This document shows positions 33,036-44,657 of a stretch of 64,000 nt of DNA, one piece after another. The stretch is from Diplodia intermedia (Eukaryota > Ascomycota > Dothideomycetes > Botryosphaeriales > Botryosphaeriaceae): the NCBI GenBank assembly GCA_021495925.1, contig JAKEKT010000083.1, positions 99,433-163,432 of the forward strand, read 5' to 3'. Both the position numbers and the translations under genes were made by a program. Under the pieces are notes generated by a model, which saw only the letters and a list, made by a program, of their open reading frames with translations, was not told where the DNA came from and made no database searches. The stretch's first letter is position 1. The number at the start of each line of letters is the position of its first letter.

Positions 33036-35754
33036 ATGATGAGCCCCTACTCCTTCAAGGACCAAGCCCCAGGTGGTGTCCTCTTCATAGACGAGGCCTA
33101 CCAGCTCGTTGCACCGCATGTGTCTGCCTCAGGGCGTCAGGCACTGGATGTTCTTCTTACCTGGATGGAGAACAATGTTGGGAAGCTGGTCGTCATTTTC
33201 GCCGGCTACAGGGAGGGTATGGAGCCCCTCTTCGAACACAACCCCGGTCTTCTCAGCCGGATTCCATACACGGTGCAGTTCGACGACTTCAGCGATGAAG
33301 AGCTGTGGAGTGTGCTGTGCAACAACATTAACGATAGGTATAACGGGCGAATGCGGATTCAAGAGGGCATGGAAGGGCTCTGGATACACGTGGCCATCCG
33401 CAGGCTTGGACGGTGCCGTAAGAGCAAAGGCTTCGGAAATGCCCGCTCCATCGAGAACCTTCTAGCGGTGATCGCAGAGCACCAGGCAATCCGCGTGAAG
33501 GCGGAGCATAGAAGAGGCGAGAAACCGGACTTTCATTGCCTTACGAAAGAGGATTTAATTGGACCGGATCCCACCAAGGTGGAATTCAGGTCCTCTGCTT
33601 TGGGGCAACTACAAGAGATGATCGGACTGGAGTCGGTCAAAGCTTCTACCAAAGCTATGATCGAGATGATCAAGCGCAACTACGCCCGAGAGCTGCGCGA
33701 GGAAAGGCCACTCCAGGTATCCCTTAATCAGGTATTCGTCGGATCACCTGGGACAGGAAAGACTACAGTGGCAAAACTGTATGGAAAAATTCTAGCTGAT
33801 CTCGGCCTTTTAAGCAAAGGCGATAGTAACTATACCCTCCCTGCCATTATGACCAAGTTAACTAACCACTCGGCGTGCCAGTTGTTCTCAAAAATCCTTC
33901 CGATTTCATCGGCGAGGCCGTTGGGCAATCAGAAGCCAAAACGCGAGGAATCCTTGCCTCCACACTTGGCAAGGTGCTGATCATTGACGAAGCATACATG
34001 CTAGATGCGGGCAGTGATGCCACCGCTGGGGGTAGGCAGACAGACTCGTACCGGGCGGCTGTCATTGATACTCTTGTGGCCGAGGTCCAGGGCACCCTAG
34101 GCGAGGACTGGTGTATCATCCTCGCCGGCTACGAAGATAAGATGCAGGCGCTCTTCCGTAATGCCAACCCTGGACTCGCGCGCCGCTTCCCCATCGAAAG
34201 AGCCTTCCGCTTCGAGGACTTCAACGTTGACCAGCTAATGCAGGTATTGCAACTAAAGATGCATCAGCAGGACCTCCGCGCCACGGATGCCGCACTTGCT
34301 GTCGCGCGGGATATGCTAGCGAGAGCCATGATGCGCCCCTTGTTCTCCAACGGTGGCGAGGCTGAGCGATGTCTGGCGGATGCAAAATCCAACCACGAGG
34401 TCCGACAGGCGAACAAACCGGCGAGCGAACAGGAAGCCGGCACGCTGCTCCAGGCGGGGGACTTTGATACTGAGTGTGAGCGGATGGCAGACGCTACGAA
34501 GAGTGACTGTGGCACCATGCTCCGGGGTTTCGTGGACGAAACCATCATCAAAAAGCTCGAGGAATACCAGCGCGTTTGGCGTGTAGCAAAGCAGCGCGGT
34601 TGCGACCCCCGCAGGATTGTCCCTACTACATTTGTCTTCAAAGGCAGCCCAGGTACGTGTTGCCATCAGTCTGAGTTCATTCACACATCACTAACCGCCG
34701 CAACACCCCCATAGGCACTGGGAAGACCACCGCCGCACGAAGTCTCGGAAGACTGTTCTACGAGATGGGCTTGCTAGCCACTGAAGAAGTCGTCGAGTGC
34801 TCCGCTTTAGATCTTGTCGGACAGTATGTTGGCCAGACAGCGCCAAAGACGCGCAAGCAGCTCTCCAAAGGCCTGGGGAAAGTTCTACTCATCGATGAGG
34901 TGCACCATCTTGCTAGCGCCAAAGACACCAACTACATTGCCGAGGCAGTCAACGAGCTCGTTTCCTTCCTCAACAATCCGTGGAATCGCGATCGCCTAGT
35001 CATCGTTCTCGCCGGTCTCCCAGCAAAAGTCGACCTTCTCATGGCCAACGAACCTTCCCTGGGCGGCCACTTCCGTGAAGAGCTCGTCTTTCCGGACCTC
35101 AAGCCTCAAGACTGCATCAACCTACTCGCTCGCGAGCTTGCAGATGAGCACATCATTCGCCATTCGGATCCGGCTCTCCTGTTACCCGACGTCGAGCGCG
35201 AGACACTGGTGGAGCGAAGCCTGGAAGAATGCCTAAACGCCATGTGCATGTTCCCCTTTTGGAGCAACGCCCGCGACGTCCAGACGCTGGCGAATAGAAT
35301 CGCGCGTAAGCATATGCTCGCCGGTGTGATCGGAGCAGAGAGCGCGGATGCTCAGCCGCTCTCCCCCGAAACCGTACGCCAGTGCTCCGAGGACCTGCTC
35401 GCGGCGTTTTCGGGGCGATTCACCGCTATTCTTGACGCTAGTATGGCGAAGGCTCAGGGAAGCCATTCATCGGTTGAGCCGCGGGCACAGACACAGACTG
35501 TTAACGCCCCGCAGCCGCCCGCAGAGTCTCTATGGGAGGACATGAAGGAGGAGGACTTTTTCCCTGACGAGGAAGAGGATGAGAATGCAGATGTGGACGA
35601 GAGGCAAGATGCAGATACGCAAGCCCTACTACGGCAGATGGGCGTCTGCGAGGCGGGGTTCGCATGGAGGAGAGAAGGTTCCGGATGGCGCTGCGAGGGA
35701 GGATCGCACTACGTGGACGACACCGATTTAGCAGATTTCGCTAGTAGGCGGTAG
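33036..35754 (+). CDS. Multi-domain AAA+ ATPase (CbbX/SpoVK-like), 5' end missing
   Basis: Three exons (33036-33825, 33882-34652, 34715-35754), 866 codons from the first Met. Domain 1 starts just before Walker B (GGVLFIDEAYQL) and has lost its Walker A. Domain 2 has Walker A GSPGTGKTT (about 33752-33778) and Walker B KVLIIDEAYML. Domain 3 has PGTGKTT, assembled across intron 2, and KVLLIDEVHHL. Each domain is followed by the sensor region (VIFAGYRE, IILAGYED, IVLAGLPA). The C-terminus has an acidic stretch and a terminal block around GFAWRREGSGWRCEGGSHYV seen in fungal members. The family comprises hexameric remodelling ATPases whose fungal role is unclear. An in-frame TAG lies just before 33036, so the 5' part is missing rather than mis-started. 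Confidence 0.8.
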
Positions 35755-35887
35755 ATGATAGTAACGAAGTAGACCTGACGCCCTACTCGAGAACTAAGAT
35801 GAAATTTGGTAAGTGATTTAAATTTCTTTCTAACTAATGAAGAGAATACGTCATATGATACTACCAAGATTTGCAGCGATCCAATAT

Positions 35888-37770
35888 CTATGGATAGCTA
35901 GTAGGTACGGCATTGCCGAAACCAAACACGTTCTGAGGGTCCCACTCCTCCTTCAACGCAGCCAGGCGTGGCAGCTTCTCAGCTCCGAACATCTGCTCGG
36001 GCGTCTCGTCGCCGTGAGCGTAGCTGACGTAGACGATGAGATCGTCGTAGCCCGATGTCTCGGCGAGACTGGCACGCAGCTCCTGAGCCTTTGGGTTGGC
36101 AGCATCGGCAGCAGACTCGTCGGTCCACGTCGCCTGCAGCATTCTGTGCAGCAAAAGTCAGTTGTGCAATGGGGAGACGCCGAGAGGTGGGCGGCGGAAC
36201 TTACATGAAGGCGGCAGAATCGCGCCAAGGATAGGCCGTCTCGTCATCCGACACGGCCAGCGGCCCCTCGTTGGGGAAAAGCTCGATCTGAAAGGTGCTC
36301 TCGCGCGCGGCCGGCGTGGATGCGTACAAGGCGTCCATGCCGTTGAAGGCGTCCGTGAGGGCGCTGCCCGACACGTCGCGCACGTTGACGCCGTACATGC
36401 TGTGCGGGCTGCCCTTGACGCAGAGCTGCGACATGAAGCCGAATCCCGCTTTGCCCGGCAGCTCGTTCCAGGCCGCGGTGTACACGTCCTGCGTCACGGG
36501 GCCGAGGTCCAGGAACGGCTGGATGACTTCGCGGCCTTCGTCTTCGGGCCCGGCGTATACGAGGTTGGCGATGAGTGCGATCTGCCGGCATCATCGCGTT
36601 AGCCATCATTGGCGCCGGTCGATACAGCTCCTTTGCGCAGCCGATGGCTAGCGTGGATCTGTTTTTTGCTCATGTCATGGGTAGTTGAAGCCATTGTCCG
36701 GACGAGAATGTCGAATTGAAAATTCTACATACACGTCCGGACGATGGCTTTAACTACCTACGTATTGTTTTTTTTTCTCTGCCATGTTCTGCTATTCTTC
36801 GGTACAGGGGAGACTCACACTGGACGTGTTCGTGTCGTACTCGGCCAGAGCGATAACGGACAGCTCCTTGGGCATCGACGCCGCCACGTCTTCCAGCGCC
36901 GCGTAGAACGAGCCGTTGGCGGCGCCCGGGTAGATGAGGTCGGCACTCAGCGCCCGGCCGGCGTTGGACAGGTCGGCGACCTTGTACGTGGCCGACGTGA
37001 CGACGCCAAAGTTCATGCCGGCGCCGCGCAGCCCCCAGAACAGGTCCGGATGTGACTCGGCCGACACGGTGATGAGCTTCCCCGTGGCCGTGACCAGCCG
37101 CACCGAGAGCAGCGCGTCGATCATTAGCCCGTGCAGCCCCTGGTACCGCCCGACGCCGGCGCCCAGCGTGGCTCCGACGGTGCCGACGCAGGGGCAGGAC
37201 CCCGTTTCTGTTGGGGGGAAGGCGTGTTAGCGCTTGGCCGAGGGGGTGGCATGGGCGACGTACGGAGTTCTTTGCCGGCGGCGTACAGCGGGTCGAATAT
37301 TTCGCTGAAGTGCACGCCGCCGCCAATCGTCACCGTGTTTGCGGATCCGTTGACGTCGACGGTGTTGAAGTTGGCCAGGTCGATGGCGAGCCCGTTGTCC
37401 AGCCCGTCGAACGAGATGGAGTAGCCGTGTCTGCCGCCTGTCGCGAGGAAGGGGATGTTGCTCAGCGTTGCAAGCGAGACCTGTTGGGGTTAGCGAATGT
37501 GCTGTCGTTGAGTCTGTGGAGGACGCGCACCGCAGTCTGCACGTCGAGCTCAGTGCCCGGCCGCACCGCGGCTTTGTACGTCGGCTCCGCGTAGACGGAC
37601 CAGCGCTGCGTCGCATCCGAGAAGCCGGACGTGTTGGGGAAGAAGAGCTCCGTCTGGGGCGACCATTCTACACTCGAGTTCTGCAGCACGGCGCGCAAGT
37701 CGGGAATGGTGACGGCTGCACCAACGGCCAGGTGCCCGAGCGAGAGGATGATTGCCAAACTGGAGAGCAT
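35888..37770 (-). CDS. Secreted FAD-linked oxidase (BBE-like)
   Basis: 492 residues in five exons (37531-37770, 37264-37480, 36819-37207, 36205-36581, 35888-36143), all phases closing. A signal peptide, MLSSLAIILSLGHLAVGAA, precedes an FAD_binding_4 (PCMH/VAO) domain: FLATGGRHGYS, TVTIGGGVHFSEIFDPLY, GATLGAGVGRYQGLHGLM and LFWGLRGAGMNFGVVTSATY. The end is the BBE block, EWDPQNVFGFGNAV. Such enzymes oxidise small molecules, often in secondary-metabolite clusters, and are frequently vacuolar or secreted. The His of RHGYS is in the position used for flavin attachment. Intron 3 is 237 nt, four times longer than the other introns (50-61 nt), because it carries the hairpin at 36680-36758. The gene lies 7.5 kb from the synthase with only SDR and cupin genes between. 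Confidence 0.88.
36680..36758. repeat. Foldback hairpin inside an intron
   Basis: Two 25-nt arms, 36680-36704 and 36734-36758, are inverted copies with two mismatches (core GTCCGGACG). The 29-nt spacer itself holds AGAAT...ATTCT, which would extend the stem. It lies within intron 3 of the FAD-linked oxidase. The structure resembles a very small miniature inverted-repeat (MITE-like) insertion or foldback element. No target duplication could be defined. Confidence 0.65.
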
Positions 37771-38497
37771 CTTGATGGTCGGGACTTGGAGGATGGGATA
37801 TCTCGAGATGGCTTGTCTGTAGCGGTCAATCCGGGGCTTTTAACCTACGCCGTCGCTATGGATGGCGTGAGGATCTCGGAGTAGCACTTGTGGGGGCTGT
37901 TCAAGTATGGTCATGCCGATTGGCAGCAAAGTGGACCGGGTGGAACGATACAGGGAGCAACTTTATTGCGGACGTTGTTCTTTCCGGATGGCTCAGATGC
38001 GGGTATGCAGGGGAGCTTGGCTACGTAAACATGGTTTCCCGTCTAGGGCAGTAGACTGCAGCCTGAGGGCTGCCCTCGGTGGTTCAAAACGGAAAGTAGC
38101 TCGCCGAGCGTTCGGGTTGACGTCTGCTGCATGCATGGCCCCCACGGCTGGAGATCACTGCCCTTTGCGGCGTCCATCCGATTCCGCGTCCGCCTGTCGA
38201 CACAGATGTCGGCTCTGCCCGTTGCGTCGGCTTTCCCGAGGTCGCTTGCATCCCCAATCAGCGCACAGCCGTGTTCCCAGGCTCTCCAGTCTACCATGTC
38301 TATAATATAGCCGTGCAGCATGATGCCGGATGTCCAGATCTTTGGTAAGAGAGCCCGTGGGAGAGGTCGCGCTTATTCGTAGCTTAACGGAGGACAGTCC
38401 GTCGGACGTGGTGATGTGTTGACGATGGAAGAGAGACGGAGCGCTGCGGACGTAAGCTCAGCCTCAGGCGGACTCGGGGCAACCATCGCTCCTCCCC
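37771..38497. other. Divergent promoter region
   Basis: 727 nt between the divergent FAD-linked oxidase and SDR genes. No coding sequence supported; probably a shared control region. Confidence 0.4.
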
Positions 38498-39642
38498 ATG
38501 CCCGAGTATATTAGCGTGAGTCGCGGCGGCCCTCGCTCTTCGCGCCCACGCCTCATGATGCCGCGCAACACCATCCACGGCGCCTCGCCCGACCGCGAGG
38601 CTAGCCAGCTTCAGTTTCTTCACCGTCAACTCTGCGTCACTCCTCCCGCCGTCTCTCCGGCATCGGTCAACCTGCGCGGCAGAACCGCCATCGTCACCGG
38701 CGCCAATGTCGGGCTCGGGCTCGAGTGCTCGCGGCAGCTGATGGAGCTCGGCCTGAGCCGTCTCATCCTGGCGGTGCGTGACGAGGCAAAGGGGCAGGCC
38801 GCGCGCGAAGACCTGACCGAGGGCGTCCGCACCTTCAACATCGACGTGTGGAAGCTCGACATGTCGTCGTACGGCTCGATCATGGCCTTTGCCGAGCGCT
38901 GCAAGACGCTGCCGGCGCTGGACGTGGTGGTGCTCAACGCCGGCGTGGCCAAGGCGACGCTGGACCTCAACCCCTCGACCGGCCACGACGAGGTCGTGCA
39001 GGTCAACTACCTGTCCACCGCCCTCCTCACGCTGCTGCTGCTGCCCATCGTGCAGTCCAAGGCGCAGGCGCAGCGGCCGGGCCGCATCGTCGTGGTCAAC
39101 TCGGAGACGTCGGCGTGGGCGGCGTTCAAGGAGCGCGACGAGCGGCCGCTGCTGCCCGCCTTCGACCAGCCCGGCTTCTTCGACCGCCAGGACCGCTACT
39201 ACACCTCCAAGCTGCTTGGACAGCTGTTCCTCGCCGAGCTGGCCAAGCGCGTGCCGCCGTCGGTCGCCGTCGTCAACGCCGTCAACCCCGGCCTGTGCTA
39301 CGGCTCCGCCCTCCACCGCGACGCCAACACCGGCATTGCTGGCGCTCTTCTCGCCGCCTTCAAGCGCGCCATCGGGCGGTCGACGGCCGTGGGCGCGCGC
39401 ACCCTCACCGATGCCGCGGCCAACCACGGCGAGGAGACACACGGCCAATACCTCGGAGACTGCAAGCTCAAGCCGTAAGTCTTCGCAACAACATGCAGCT
39501 CGCTTTCGCTGACCTAAGCAGAATGGCGCCGTTGGTATACACGGCAGAGGGTCAGAAGGTGGCGGGGGTCTTGTGGCAAGAGACAATGGCCGAGCTTTCG
39601 TTTGCCCATGTGCAGGACATCATCACCCAACTTTCGCAGTGA
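38498..39642 (+). CDS. Short-chain dehydrogenase, retinol-dehydrogenase-like
   Basis: 365 residues in two exons (38498-39474, 39522-39642; 47-nt intron). The cofactor motif is TGANVGLG (residues about 68-75), followed by LILAVRDEAKG, which favours NADP(H). Further motifs are VVLNAGVA and the catalytic serine in IVVVNSETSA. The catalytic Tyr and Lys lie in RYYTSKLLGQLFLAEL. The C-terminal exon holds GVLWQETMAELSF, matching the usual end of the fungal retinol-dehydrogenase/WW-oxidoreductase-like group. The N-terminus has about 60 residues before the fold; an alternative start is the in-frame Met pair at 38555-38560 (MMPRN). A possible ketoreductase in the polyketide cluster; substrate unknown. 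Confidence 0.87.
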
Positions 39643-40258
39643 TTGCTCATACGTAGCCCGCCAAATCAATTCCATTGCCTGGTGACTCTATCGATCGGGA
39701 TCTTACTGTGCATGTCACTTGTGCCCTCGTTCGCCATTTCGTCGGGGAGAGAAGGCCAAGTGTTGCCATACACGCGGGTTGGGTCGAGCACTGAGCCCCA
39801 CCGCGCGGGAGCACCGGAAGAGCCACGAGATGAGGAGATGCAGTAGGTCTGACGTATCTGGCAGCCAGCGCAGAATCGACGCACGGTAAGCAGTAAAATG
39901 CGGGCCGGCCCTGCTCACGCTCAGCCCCCTAATGTCCCAAAGCGGGCGGCCAAGGATCCTCACACCCTTCTGGTGCAGGCCGTGTACCGAAAGAGGCGAC
40001 GCGCAAGCTCAGAGTTACGGCGGGGGATTGCGGGCCGCGTGGGGCGCAGGAACCCGGGCCCTTGGAGCTGCAAGGGTGATGCTGACGCGTGGGGGCGGGA
40101 GATGCGTGACGATGATCCGCCCCTTGCGCAAGCCTCCCGCAACGCCTGCCGCACGCTTATCACCACCGCACCCGTCTCTCTGGGATCGTCCGTGCATAAA
40201 TCACGACCGCGCTGGCCGCCGCTATCGCCATGCCCCATCCTCCTCCGAACACCAGAGA
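39643..40258. other. Intergenic, nothing identified
   Basis: 616 nt between two + strand SDR genes. GC-rich, with short open frames lacking domains. Presumed terminator and promoter. Confidence 0.4.
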
Positions 40259-41249
40259 ATGGACATTGACGGATTTGCCTTGATCATTGGGGCCGGTAAG
40301 ATTCCATGGCGCCATCTTCACTCCACCATTCCGCTGACGACGCGCAGGCAGCGGCATCGGTAGGGCCTGCGCCCTGGCCTATGCTGCTGAGGGAGCCGCC
40401 GGCGCTGTCATGGCCGACATCAACCTCAGCGCCGCTGAGATCACAGCTGCCGAGAGTCGTGCCCGCGCAGCCCACGCATCCTTCCGAGCTGTCGCCGTGC
40501 AGGTCAACGTCGCGGATCAGGCCTCGGTCGAGGAGCTGGTGCGCCGTGCCGTCGACGAGTTTGGCCGCATCGACTACGCCCTCAACTGCGCCGGCGTGAG
40601 ATATCCCCGCCCCTGGCCGTCGGCGGTTTAGGACACTGACTGATCCGCAAACAGGTCGGCGTCGAGAGCGAGGCCGAAGTCTGCGAGGCTGATGTCGACG
40701 AGTTCGACCGGTTCCTCCAGGTCAACGTGCGCGGGATGCTGCTCGCCACCCGCCAGCTCTCGGCCGCCATGAAGCTGCAGGAGCCCCGGGCCATCCGCAG
40801 CTCCAGCGGCGGCCAGAGGGGCGCTTCCCGCGGCGTCATCGTCAACATGGGCTCCTGCTCCTCCTACGTCGCCACTCCGCGCATGGTGCAATACACAACC
40901 TCCAAGTACGCCGTCCTTGGCCTGACGAGGAATGCGGGTAGGTCGATCGACGATGCCTCACTCGTTGCCTTGCTGACACGCAGCTCCTACAGCGCTGGAT
41001 AATGCCCAGCACGGCATCCGCGTCAACTGTCTCTGCCCGTCGTGGGTGGACACGCCCATGATCCAGCGCGCTATCGAAGGCGCGCCGCAGCTGCAGCGGC
41101 TTATCGAGGGCGCGGTTCCTATGGGTAGGATTGCGCAGCCCGAGGAGATCTCCGACGCTGTCATCTTCCTGAGCAGTCCCAGGTCGAGCTACGTCACGGG
41201 CACCGGTTTCATCATTGACGGCGGCACCACCCTCACTTCCAAGGTCTAG
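40259..41249 (+). CDS. Short-chain dehydrogenase (classical SDR)
   Basis: 274 residues in four exons (40259-40295, 40348-40595, 40655-40937, 40993-41249), introns 52-59 nt with matching phases. The first exon has only 12 codons. The cofactor motif is formed across intron 1: IIGAGSGIGRACALAY. Next are VMADIN (acidic strand end, typical of NAD(H) users), YALNCAG, NMGSCSSY (Ser) and YTTSKYAVLGLTR (Tyr/Lys). The C-terminus has the classical ending YVTGTGFIIDGG. All catalytic residues are present. It sits between another SDR and a cupin, all on +, and probably belongs to the same metabolic cluster. Confidence 0.88.
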
Positions 41250-41869
41250 AATTCTAGACCCCACGCTCCGTATCTAGCAAAGAGATTGTATATCGAATCA
41301 TCGTGAACCTTGCAGTGGATTCGTCAGTGAAGTCTAACAGAACGGTGTTAGCTCCGGTTGGGACAGCTCTCAGCTATGTGTAATCTTAAGATCCACACTT
41401 AAGTCCCAGCAGTGCGGGTAGCATCCTTACAAGCCCCACCTGAGGTCCATGTCCTTGCATACAGATCCACACTGCTTCGGAAACCGATGCACACCTCCAC
41501 GAAGCTCTAGCCCTCAGTTCTGTGGAGACGATCGTTTCCTCTCGTCGCACCCCCATCTCAAGCCCTGACTTCAGGCAGCAATTTCTCTTTCTAAGGATCT
41601 ACCGCACGCATGGGGGCGAACGCAGGTGAGAGTCGATCACCCAGCCATCGGCACAGGGAACGGTAGGATTACTGAGCCGACGGTGGGAAGCAGAAGCGCC
41701 ATACTGCGGCGCAACTATTACACCGTTGATGGCTCCAGCTTCATCACGATACAGGAAACCAGCCTGGCCTTAAACTTCAACCGCGCGCCGTACGACCCTC
41801 TCCAGCAGCAAGAACACTTTCAAACTCTTACCATCAATTCATACCGCTTCTCCGCCTACCACAGTAACA
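41250..41869. other. Intergenic, nothing identified
   Basis: 620 nt between the SDR and cupin genes, both +. No coding signal. The 60 nt before 41870 are C/A-rich leader-like sequence. Confidence 0.4.
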
Positions 41870-42524
41870 ATGTCGACCGCAGGCTTCGGCTACATCTCGA
41901 ACGGCTTCCCAGCCTTCGGCCTGCCCAAGAACCAGCGCCTCATCACCGGCCACAACGCCGAGGGCAAGGGCGTCTTCCTCGTCCGCGACTGCGGCGACCA
42001 CCACCGCCTGATGGGCGAGGAGCAGGCCATGAACAACATCCTCTACCACACCAAGGAAAACCCCGTCGACCTCAACGACGACGCCGATCTCAAGTACGCC
42101 CGGGACGTCGAGGTTCGTACAAACCAAACCACTCCCAACACTCCAACAAGCTTGATGCGCTAACGAACCAACGCCACCACAGCCCGGCCTCCACAACGCC
42201 AACGGCACCGTTGTCCGCATGATCGACTTCGCCCCCGACGTCGAGTCGCCCATGCACCGCGCCATGTCTATTGATTATGGCGTCGTGCTCGAGGGCGTCT
42301 TCGAGCTCACGCTCGACTCGGGCGAGTCCAAGATCATGCGCCAGGGCGACGTCAGCGTCCAGCGCGCCACCGCCCACAAGTGGAAGAACGTCACCGGTGC
42401 CGGCACCGCCCCCGGCCGCATGCTGTGGATCCTGCTCGACGTCAAGGACCTGTTCGTCGGTGGCGAGAAGGTCGAGGGCTACCTGGGCGACTTGGCCAAG
42501 GAGTATGAGGGGAGGAGCGCTTAG
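41870..42524 (+). CDS. Cupin-domain protein
   Basis: 194 residues in two exons (41870-42112 and 42183-42524; 70-nt intron). The second exon is a small cupin barrel: SPMHRAMSIDYGVVLEGVFELTLDSGE is motif 1 with H, E and G in the usual order, and GDVSVQRATAHKWKNV is motif 2 with its His. Metal ligands can be assigned to H of MHRA, E of LEG and H of AHKW. The first exon forms an N-terminal arm with RDCGDHHRLMGEEQ. Single-domain fungal cupins of this length occur in polyketide and other secondary-metabolite clusters as cyclases, isomerases or dioxygenases. Which applies here cannot be read from sequence. Confidence 0.85.
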
Positions 42525-43315
42525 GTGGTTGTGGTGGTGGAGATGGGTGGGGAGTAGTTGACGGGTTGTAGTTGGCAATAGAATTCGTTGGAAACCTATT
42601 ATTGTGTGCTTTGAGATTTGTGTCTGTTATGTGATCTTGTTCGCCACTCGTCCATGGTTGCGTGAAACTTTGGAACTTGTCTTGAGTCTGCCTACAAGCT
42701 TTCCATGATACAATGAGCCGTGGTATCTGGTTGTACATACGAATCATCCTGACGTTTGACGATCTTTCGCCACTTTCAACGCGCCCAAGCTGTATCTTGC
42801 ATGGTGAGCATTCTCGAAGGATTCTCGGAGGACGCTGGCCCGGAGTATTCTGCAAGGCGTCCAATTTGTGCGTAATGAAAGTTATCAGGCTACAAGTTCA
42901 GTTGCCGCACTTCGTTGCCGATGTGCTTGCTTTTTGTCGTACCATCACGGCGGGTAACAAAATGCATGGGCCTGGATCCCTGAGCCCCATCGTAACGGTA
43001 TTCGTACGTAGGTAGTTGAATCTCATATCAGGACGAAGATGTGACTTTTGATACGGCCACATCTTGGGTTAAACTGCCCGTAAATGTAACATACGATCTG
43101 TTGTAGCAGGAATAAGTGCACGCCATTCGTCGTCGAACACCGCACTTACTTGCGTAGCACATTGTGGAATGTTTCGAGACATCAGCGGTAACAAGACCAT
43201 TCGTTTCACACAACACAATTGAATGTGGTATATTGAAAAGCATATTCATTTCACCGTTCTATCTTAATTCAACAAGGGACTCCCGAGCGTTTAAAGGTAG
43301 CATAGCGGAAAGACA
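42525..43315. other. Convergent intergenic spacer
   Basis: 791 nt between the stops of the convergent cupin and AYR1-like genes. AT-richer than the flanking genes; no gene supported. Confidence 0.4.
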
Positions 43316-44657
43316 TTACAAATCCTTCTTCATTCGTTTCAAGTTCTCCTCCTTCAACTTGCTGAAATTGAACATGGACCAGAAAATATAGTCCTGCAAG
43401 CAGAGATGTCAGATCGGAGACGGTAGTTCCAACAAGTGGCACTTACCCAAACGCGGCGGAAGCCGAAGATGTCGAAGAAGCGGACGAGGCCGGTGACATT
43501 TCCGATGAAAGCCCAGGCCGGCGGGTGAGACCTGAGGCTCTGGGCAACAACACGCCGTGCGTATACAAACCGGTCCGTGGTTTCTGCACGCTGTCAATCC
43601 AACATTCTCACTTCGGGCGTCTTGTGCCATCGGCTTACCGGGCGTCCTCCGCACGTGTGCTTTGAACTCCTCGGCCAGCGGCGAGTAGTATGATCCCGCT
43701 GGGAGCTCTCGGTGGGCGTCTCCCTTCAGGATGTTCGTGCCCACCTCGCCTGAGATGATCTGGGGGATGTCAGTCTCTGGAGCGTTGTGGAATTCTCGCA
43801 ACATATGACACTCACGTTGATCACACGGACACTGTCCTCAGTCAGCAAATGGAGTGGAAGCAAGATGGTAAACATACCCAAGCGGAGCCATCTCAAGGCG
43901 GAGAGTGTTGCCGTAATGAATCAGTGCCGACTTGCTGGCGTTGTAGGAAGCTAAAGTCGCGGGTCAGCAGACTGCACTCTTGCCTGTCGGACGGAGTGAC
44001 TTACCTCCGTAGGGATATGGTATCAAGCCTCCTATGGAGCCTATGTTGACGATGGCGCCTCCTGCCCTGATCAGGAGGTCGTGGAAGTGATGGACCATGC
44101 GCATGGGGCCGAACACATTGACGTCGAACATTTTCTGGACAGCACGCACGTCGGTGTCGATGGCGGTCATGGTGTAGCCTGAGAGTGTGCGTGTCAGTGG
44201 AGTGATGGCTGGACGGAAGGATGGGTGCACTTGCATATTCCCCTGAAAGAAACTGTTAGCTTCTGCGTAGACCAATCATGCTGTGGCGAAGAGGTACTCA
44301 CGCATTGTTGACGAGTACATCCAAGCTGCCAGCAGTGAGGTCGACGACATGCTGCTTGAGCGATACGACGGATTCCTCCTTGGTGACGTCCAAGTCGAAG
44401 GGGGTGATGCTGGAGCTGTCGATGTGCTCCCGCGATTCGCCAGGCAGCACGGTGGCGATAACGTGCAAGCCTCGGATAGGTCAGGATGGTGTTGTGCGGC
44501 TTCGGGGGGCCAAACATACCTTGGGCCACGAACTCATTCGCCAGAGCCTCCCCGATACCGCCGTGGGCGCAGCTGAAGTTGGGATCAGCACGGGAGACGC
44601 CGGGCGCAATGGGCGGACTTACCCCGTCACCAGAGCAAAGCGTTGCGTCGGAGCCAT
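43316..44657 (-). CDS. AYR1-like short-chain reductase with ten exons
   Basis: 287 residues. Exons: 44623-44657, 44520-44572, 44302-44470, 44235-44242, 44005-44178, 43878-43950, 43816-43831, 43639-43759, 43447-43583, 43316-43393; all phases close. The motif LVTGCAHGGIGEALA is the cofactor site. Next are LDVLVNNAG, NVFGPMRMVHHF, IVNIGSIGG (Ser) and YNASKSAL (Tyr/Lys). The group includes yeast 1-acyldihydroxyacetone-phosphate reductase, and the C-terminal extension (FFDIFGFRRVW...) fits it. Exon 4 is only 8 nt and exon 7 only 16 nt. Intron 4 (44179-44234) has a GC donor (GCAAGT). Skipping exon 4 would destroy the frame. Divergent from the polyketide synthase across 623 nt, so probably co-regulated with it. 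Confidence 0.85.

Noticed and set aside
38384..39586. 400-codon open frame antisense to the retinol-dehydrogenase-like SDR
   Set aside because: Mirror of a GC-rich gene; the sense strand has all SDR motifs and a valid intron.
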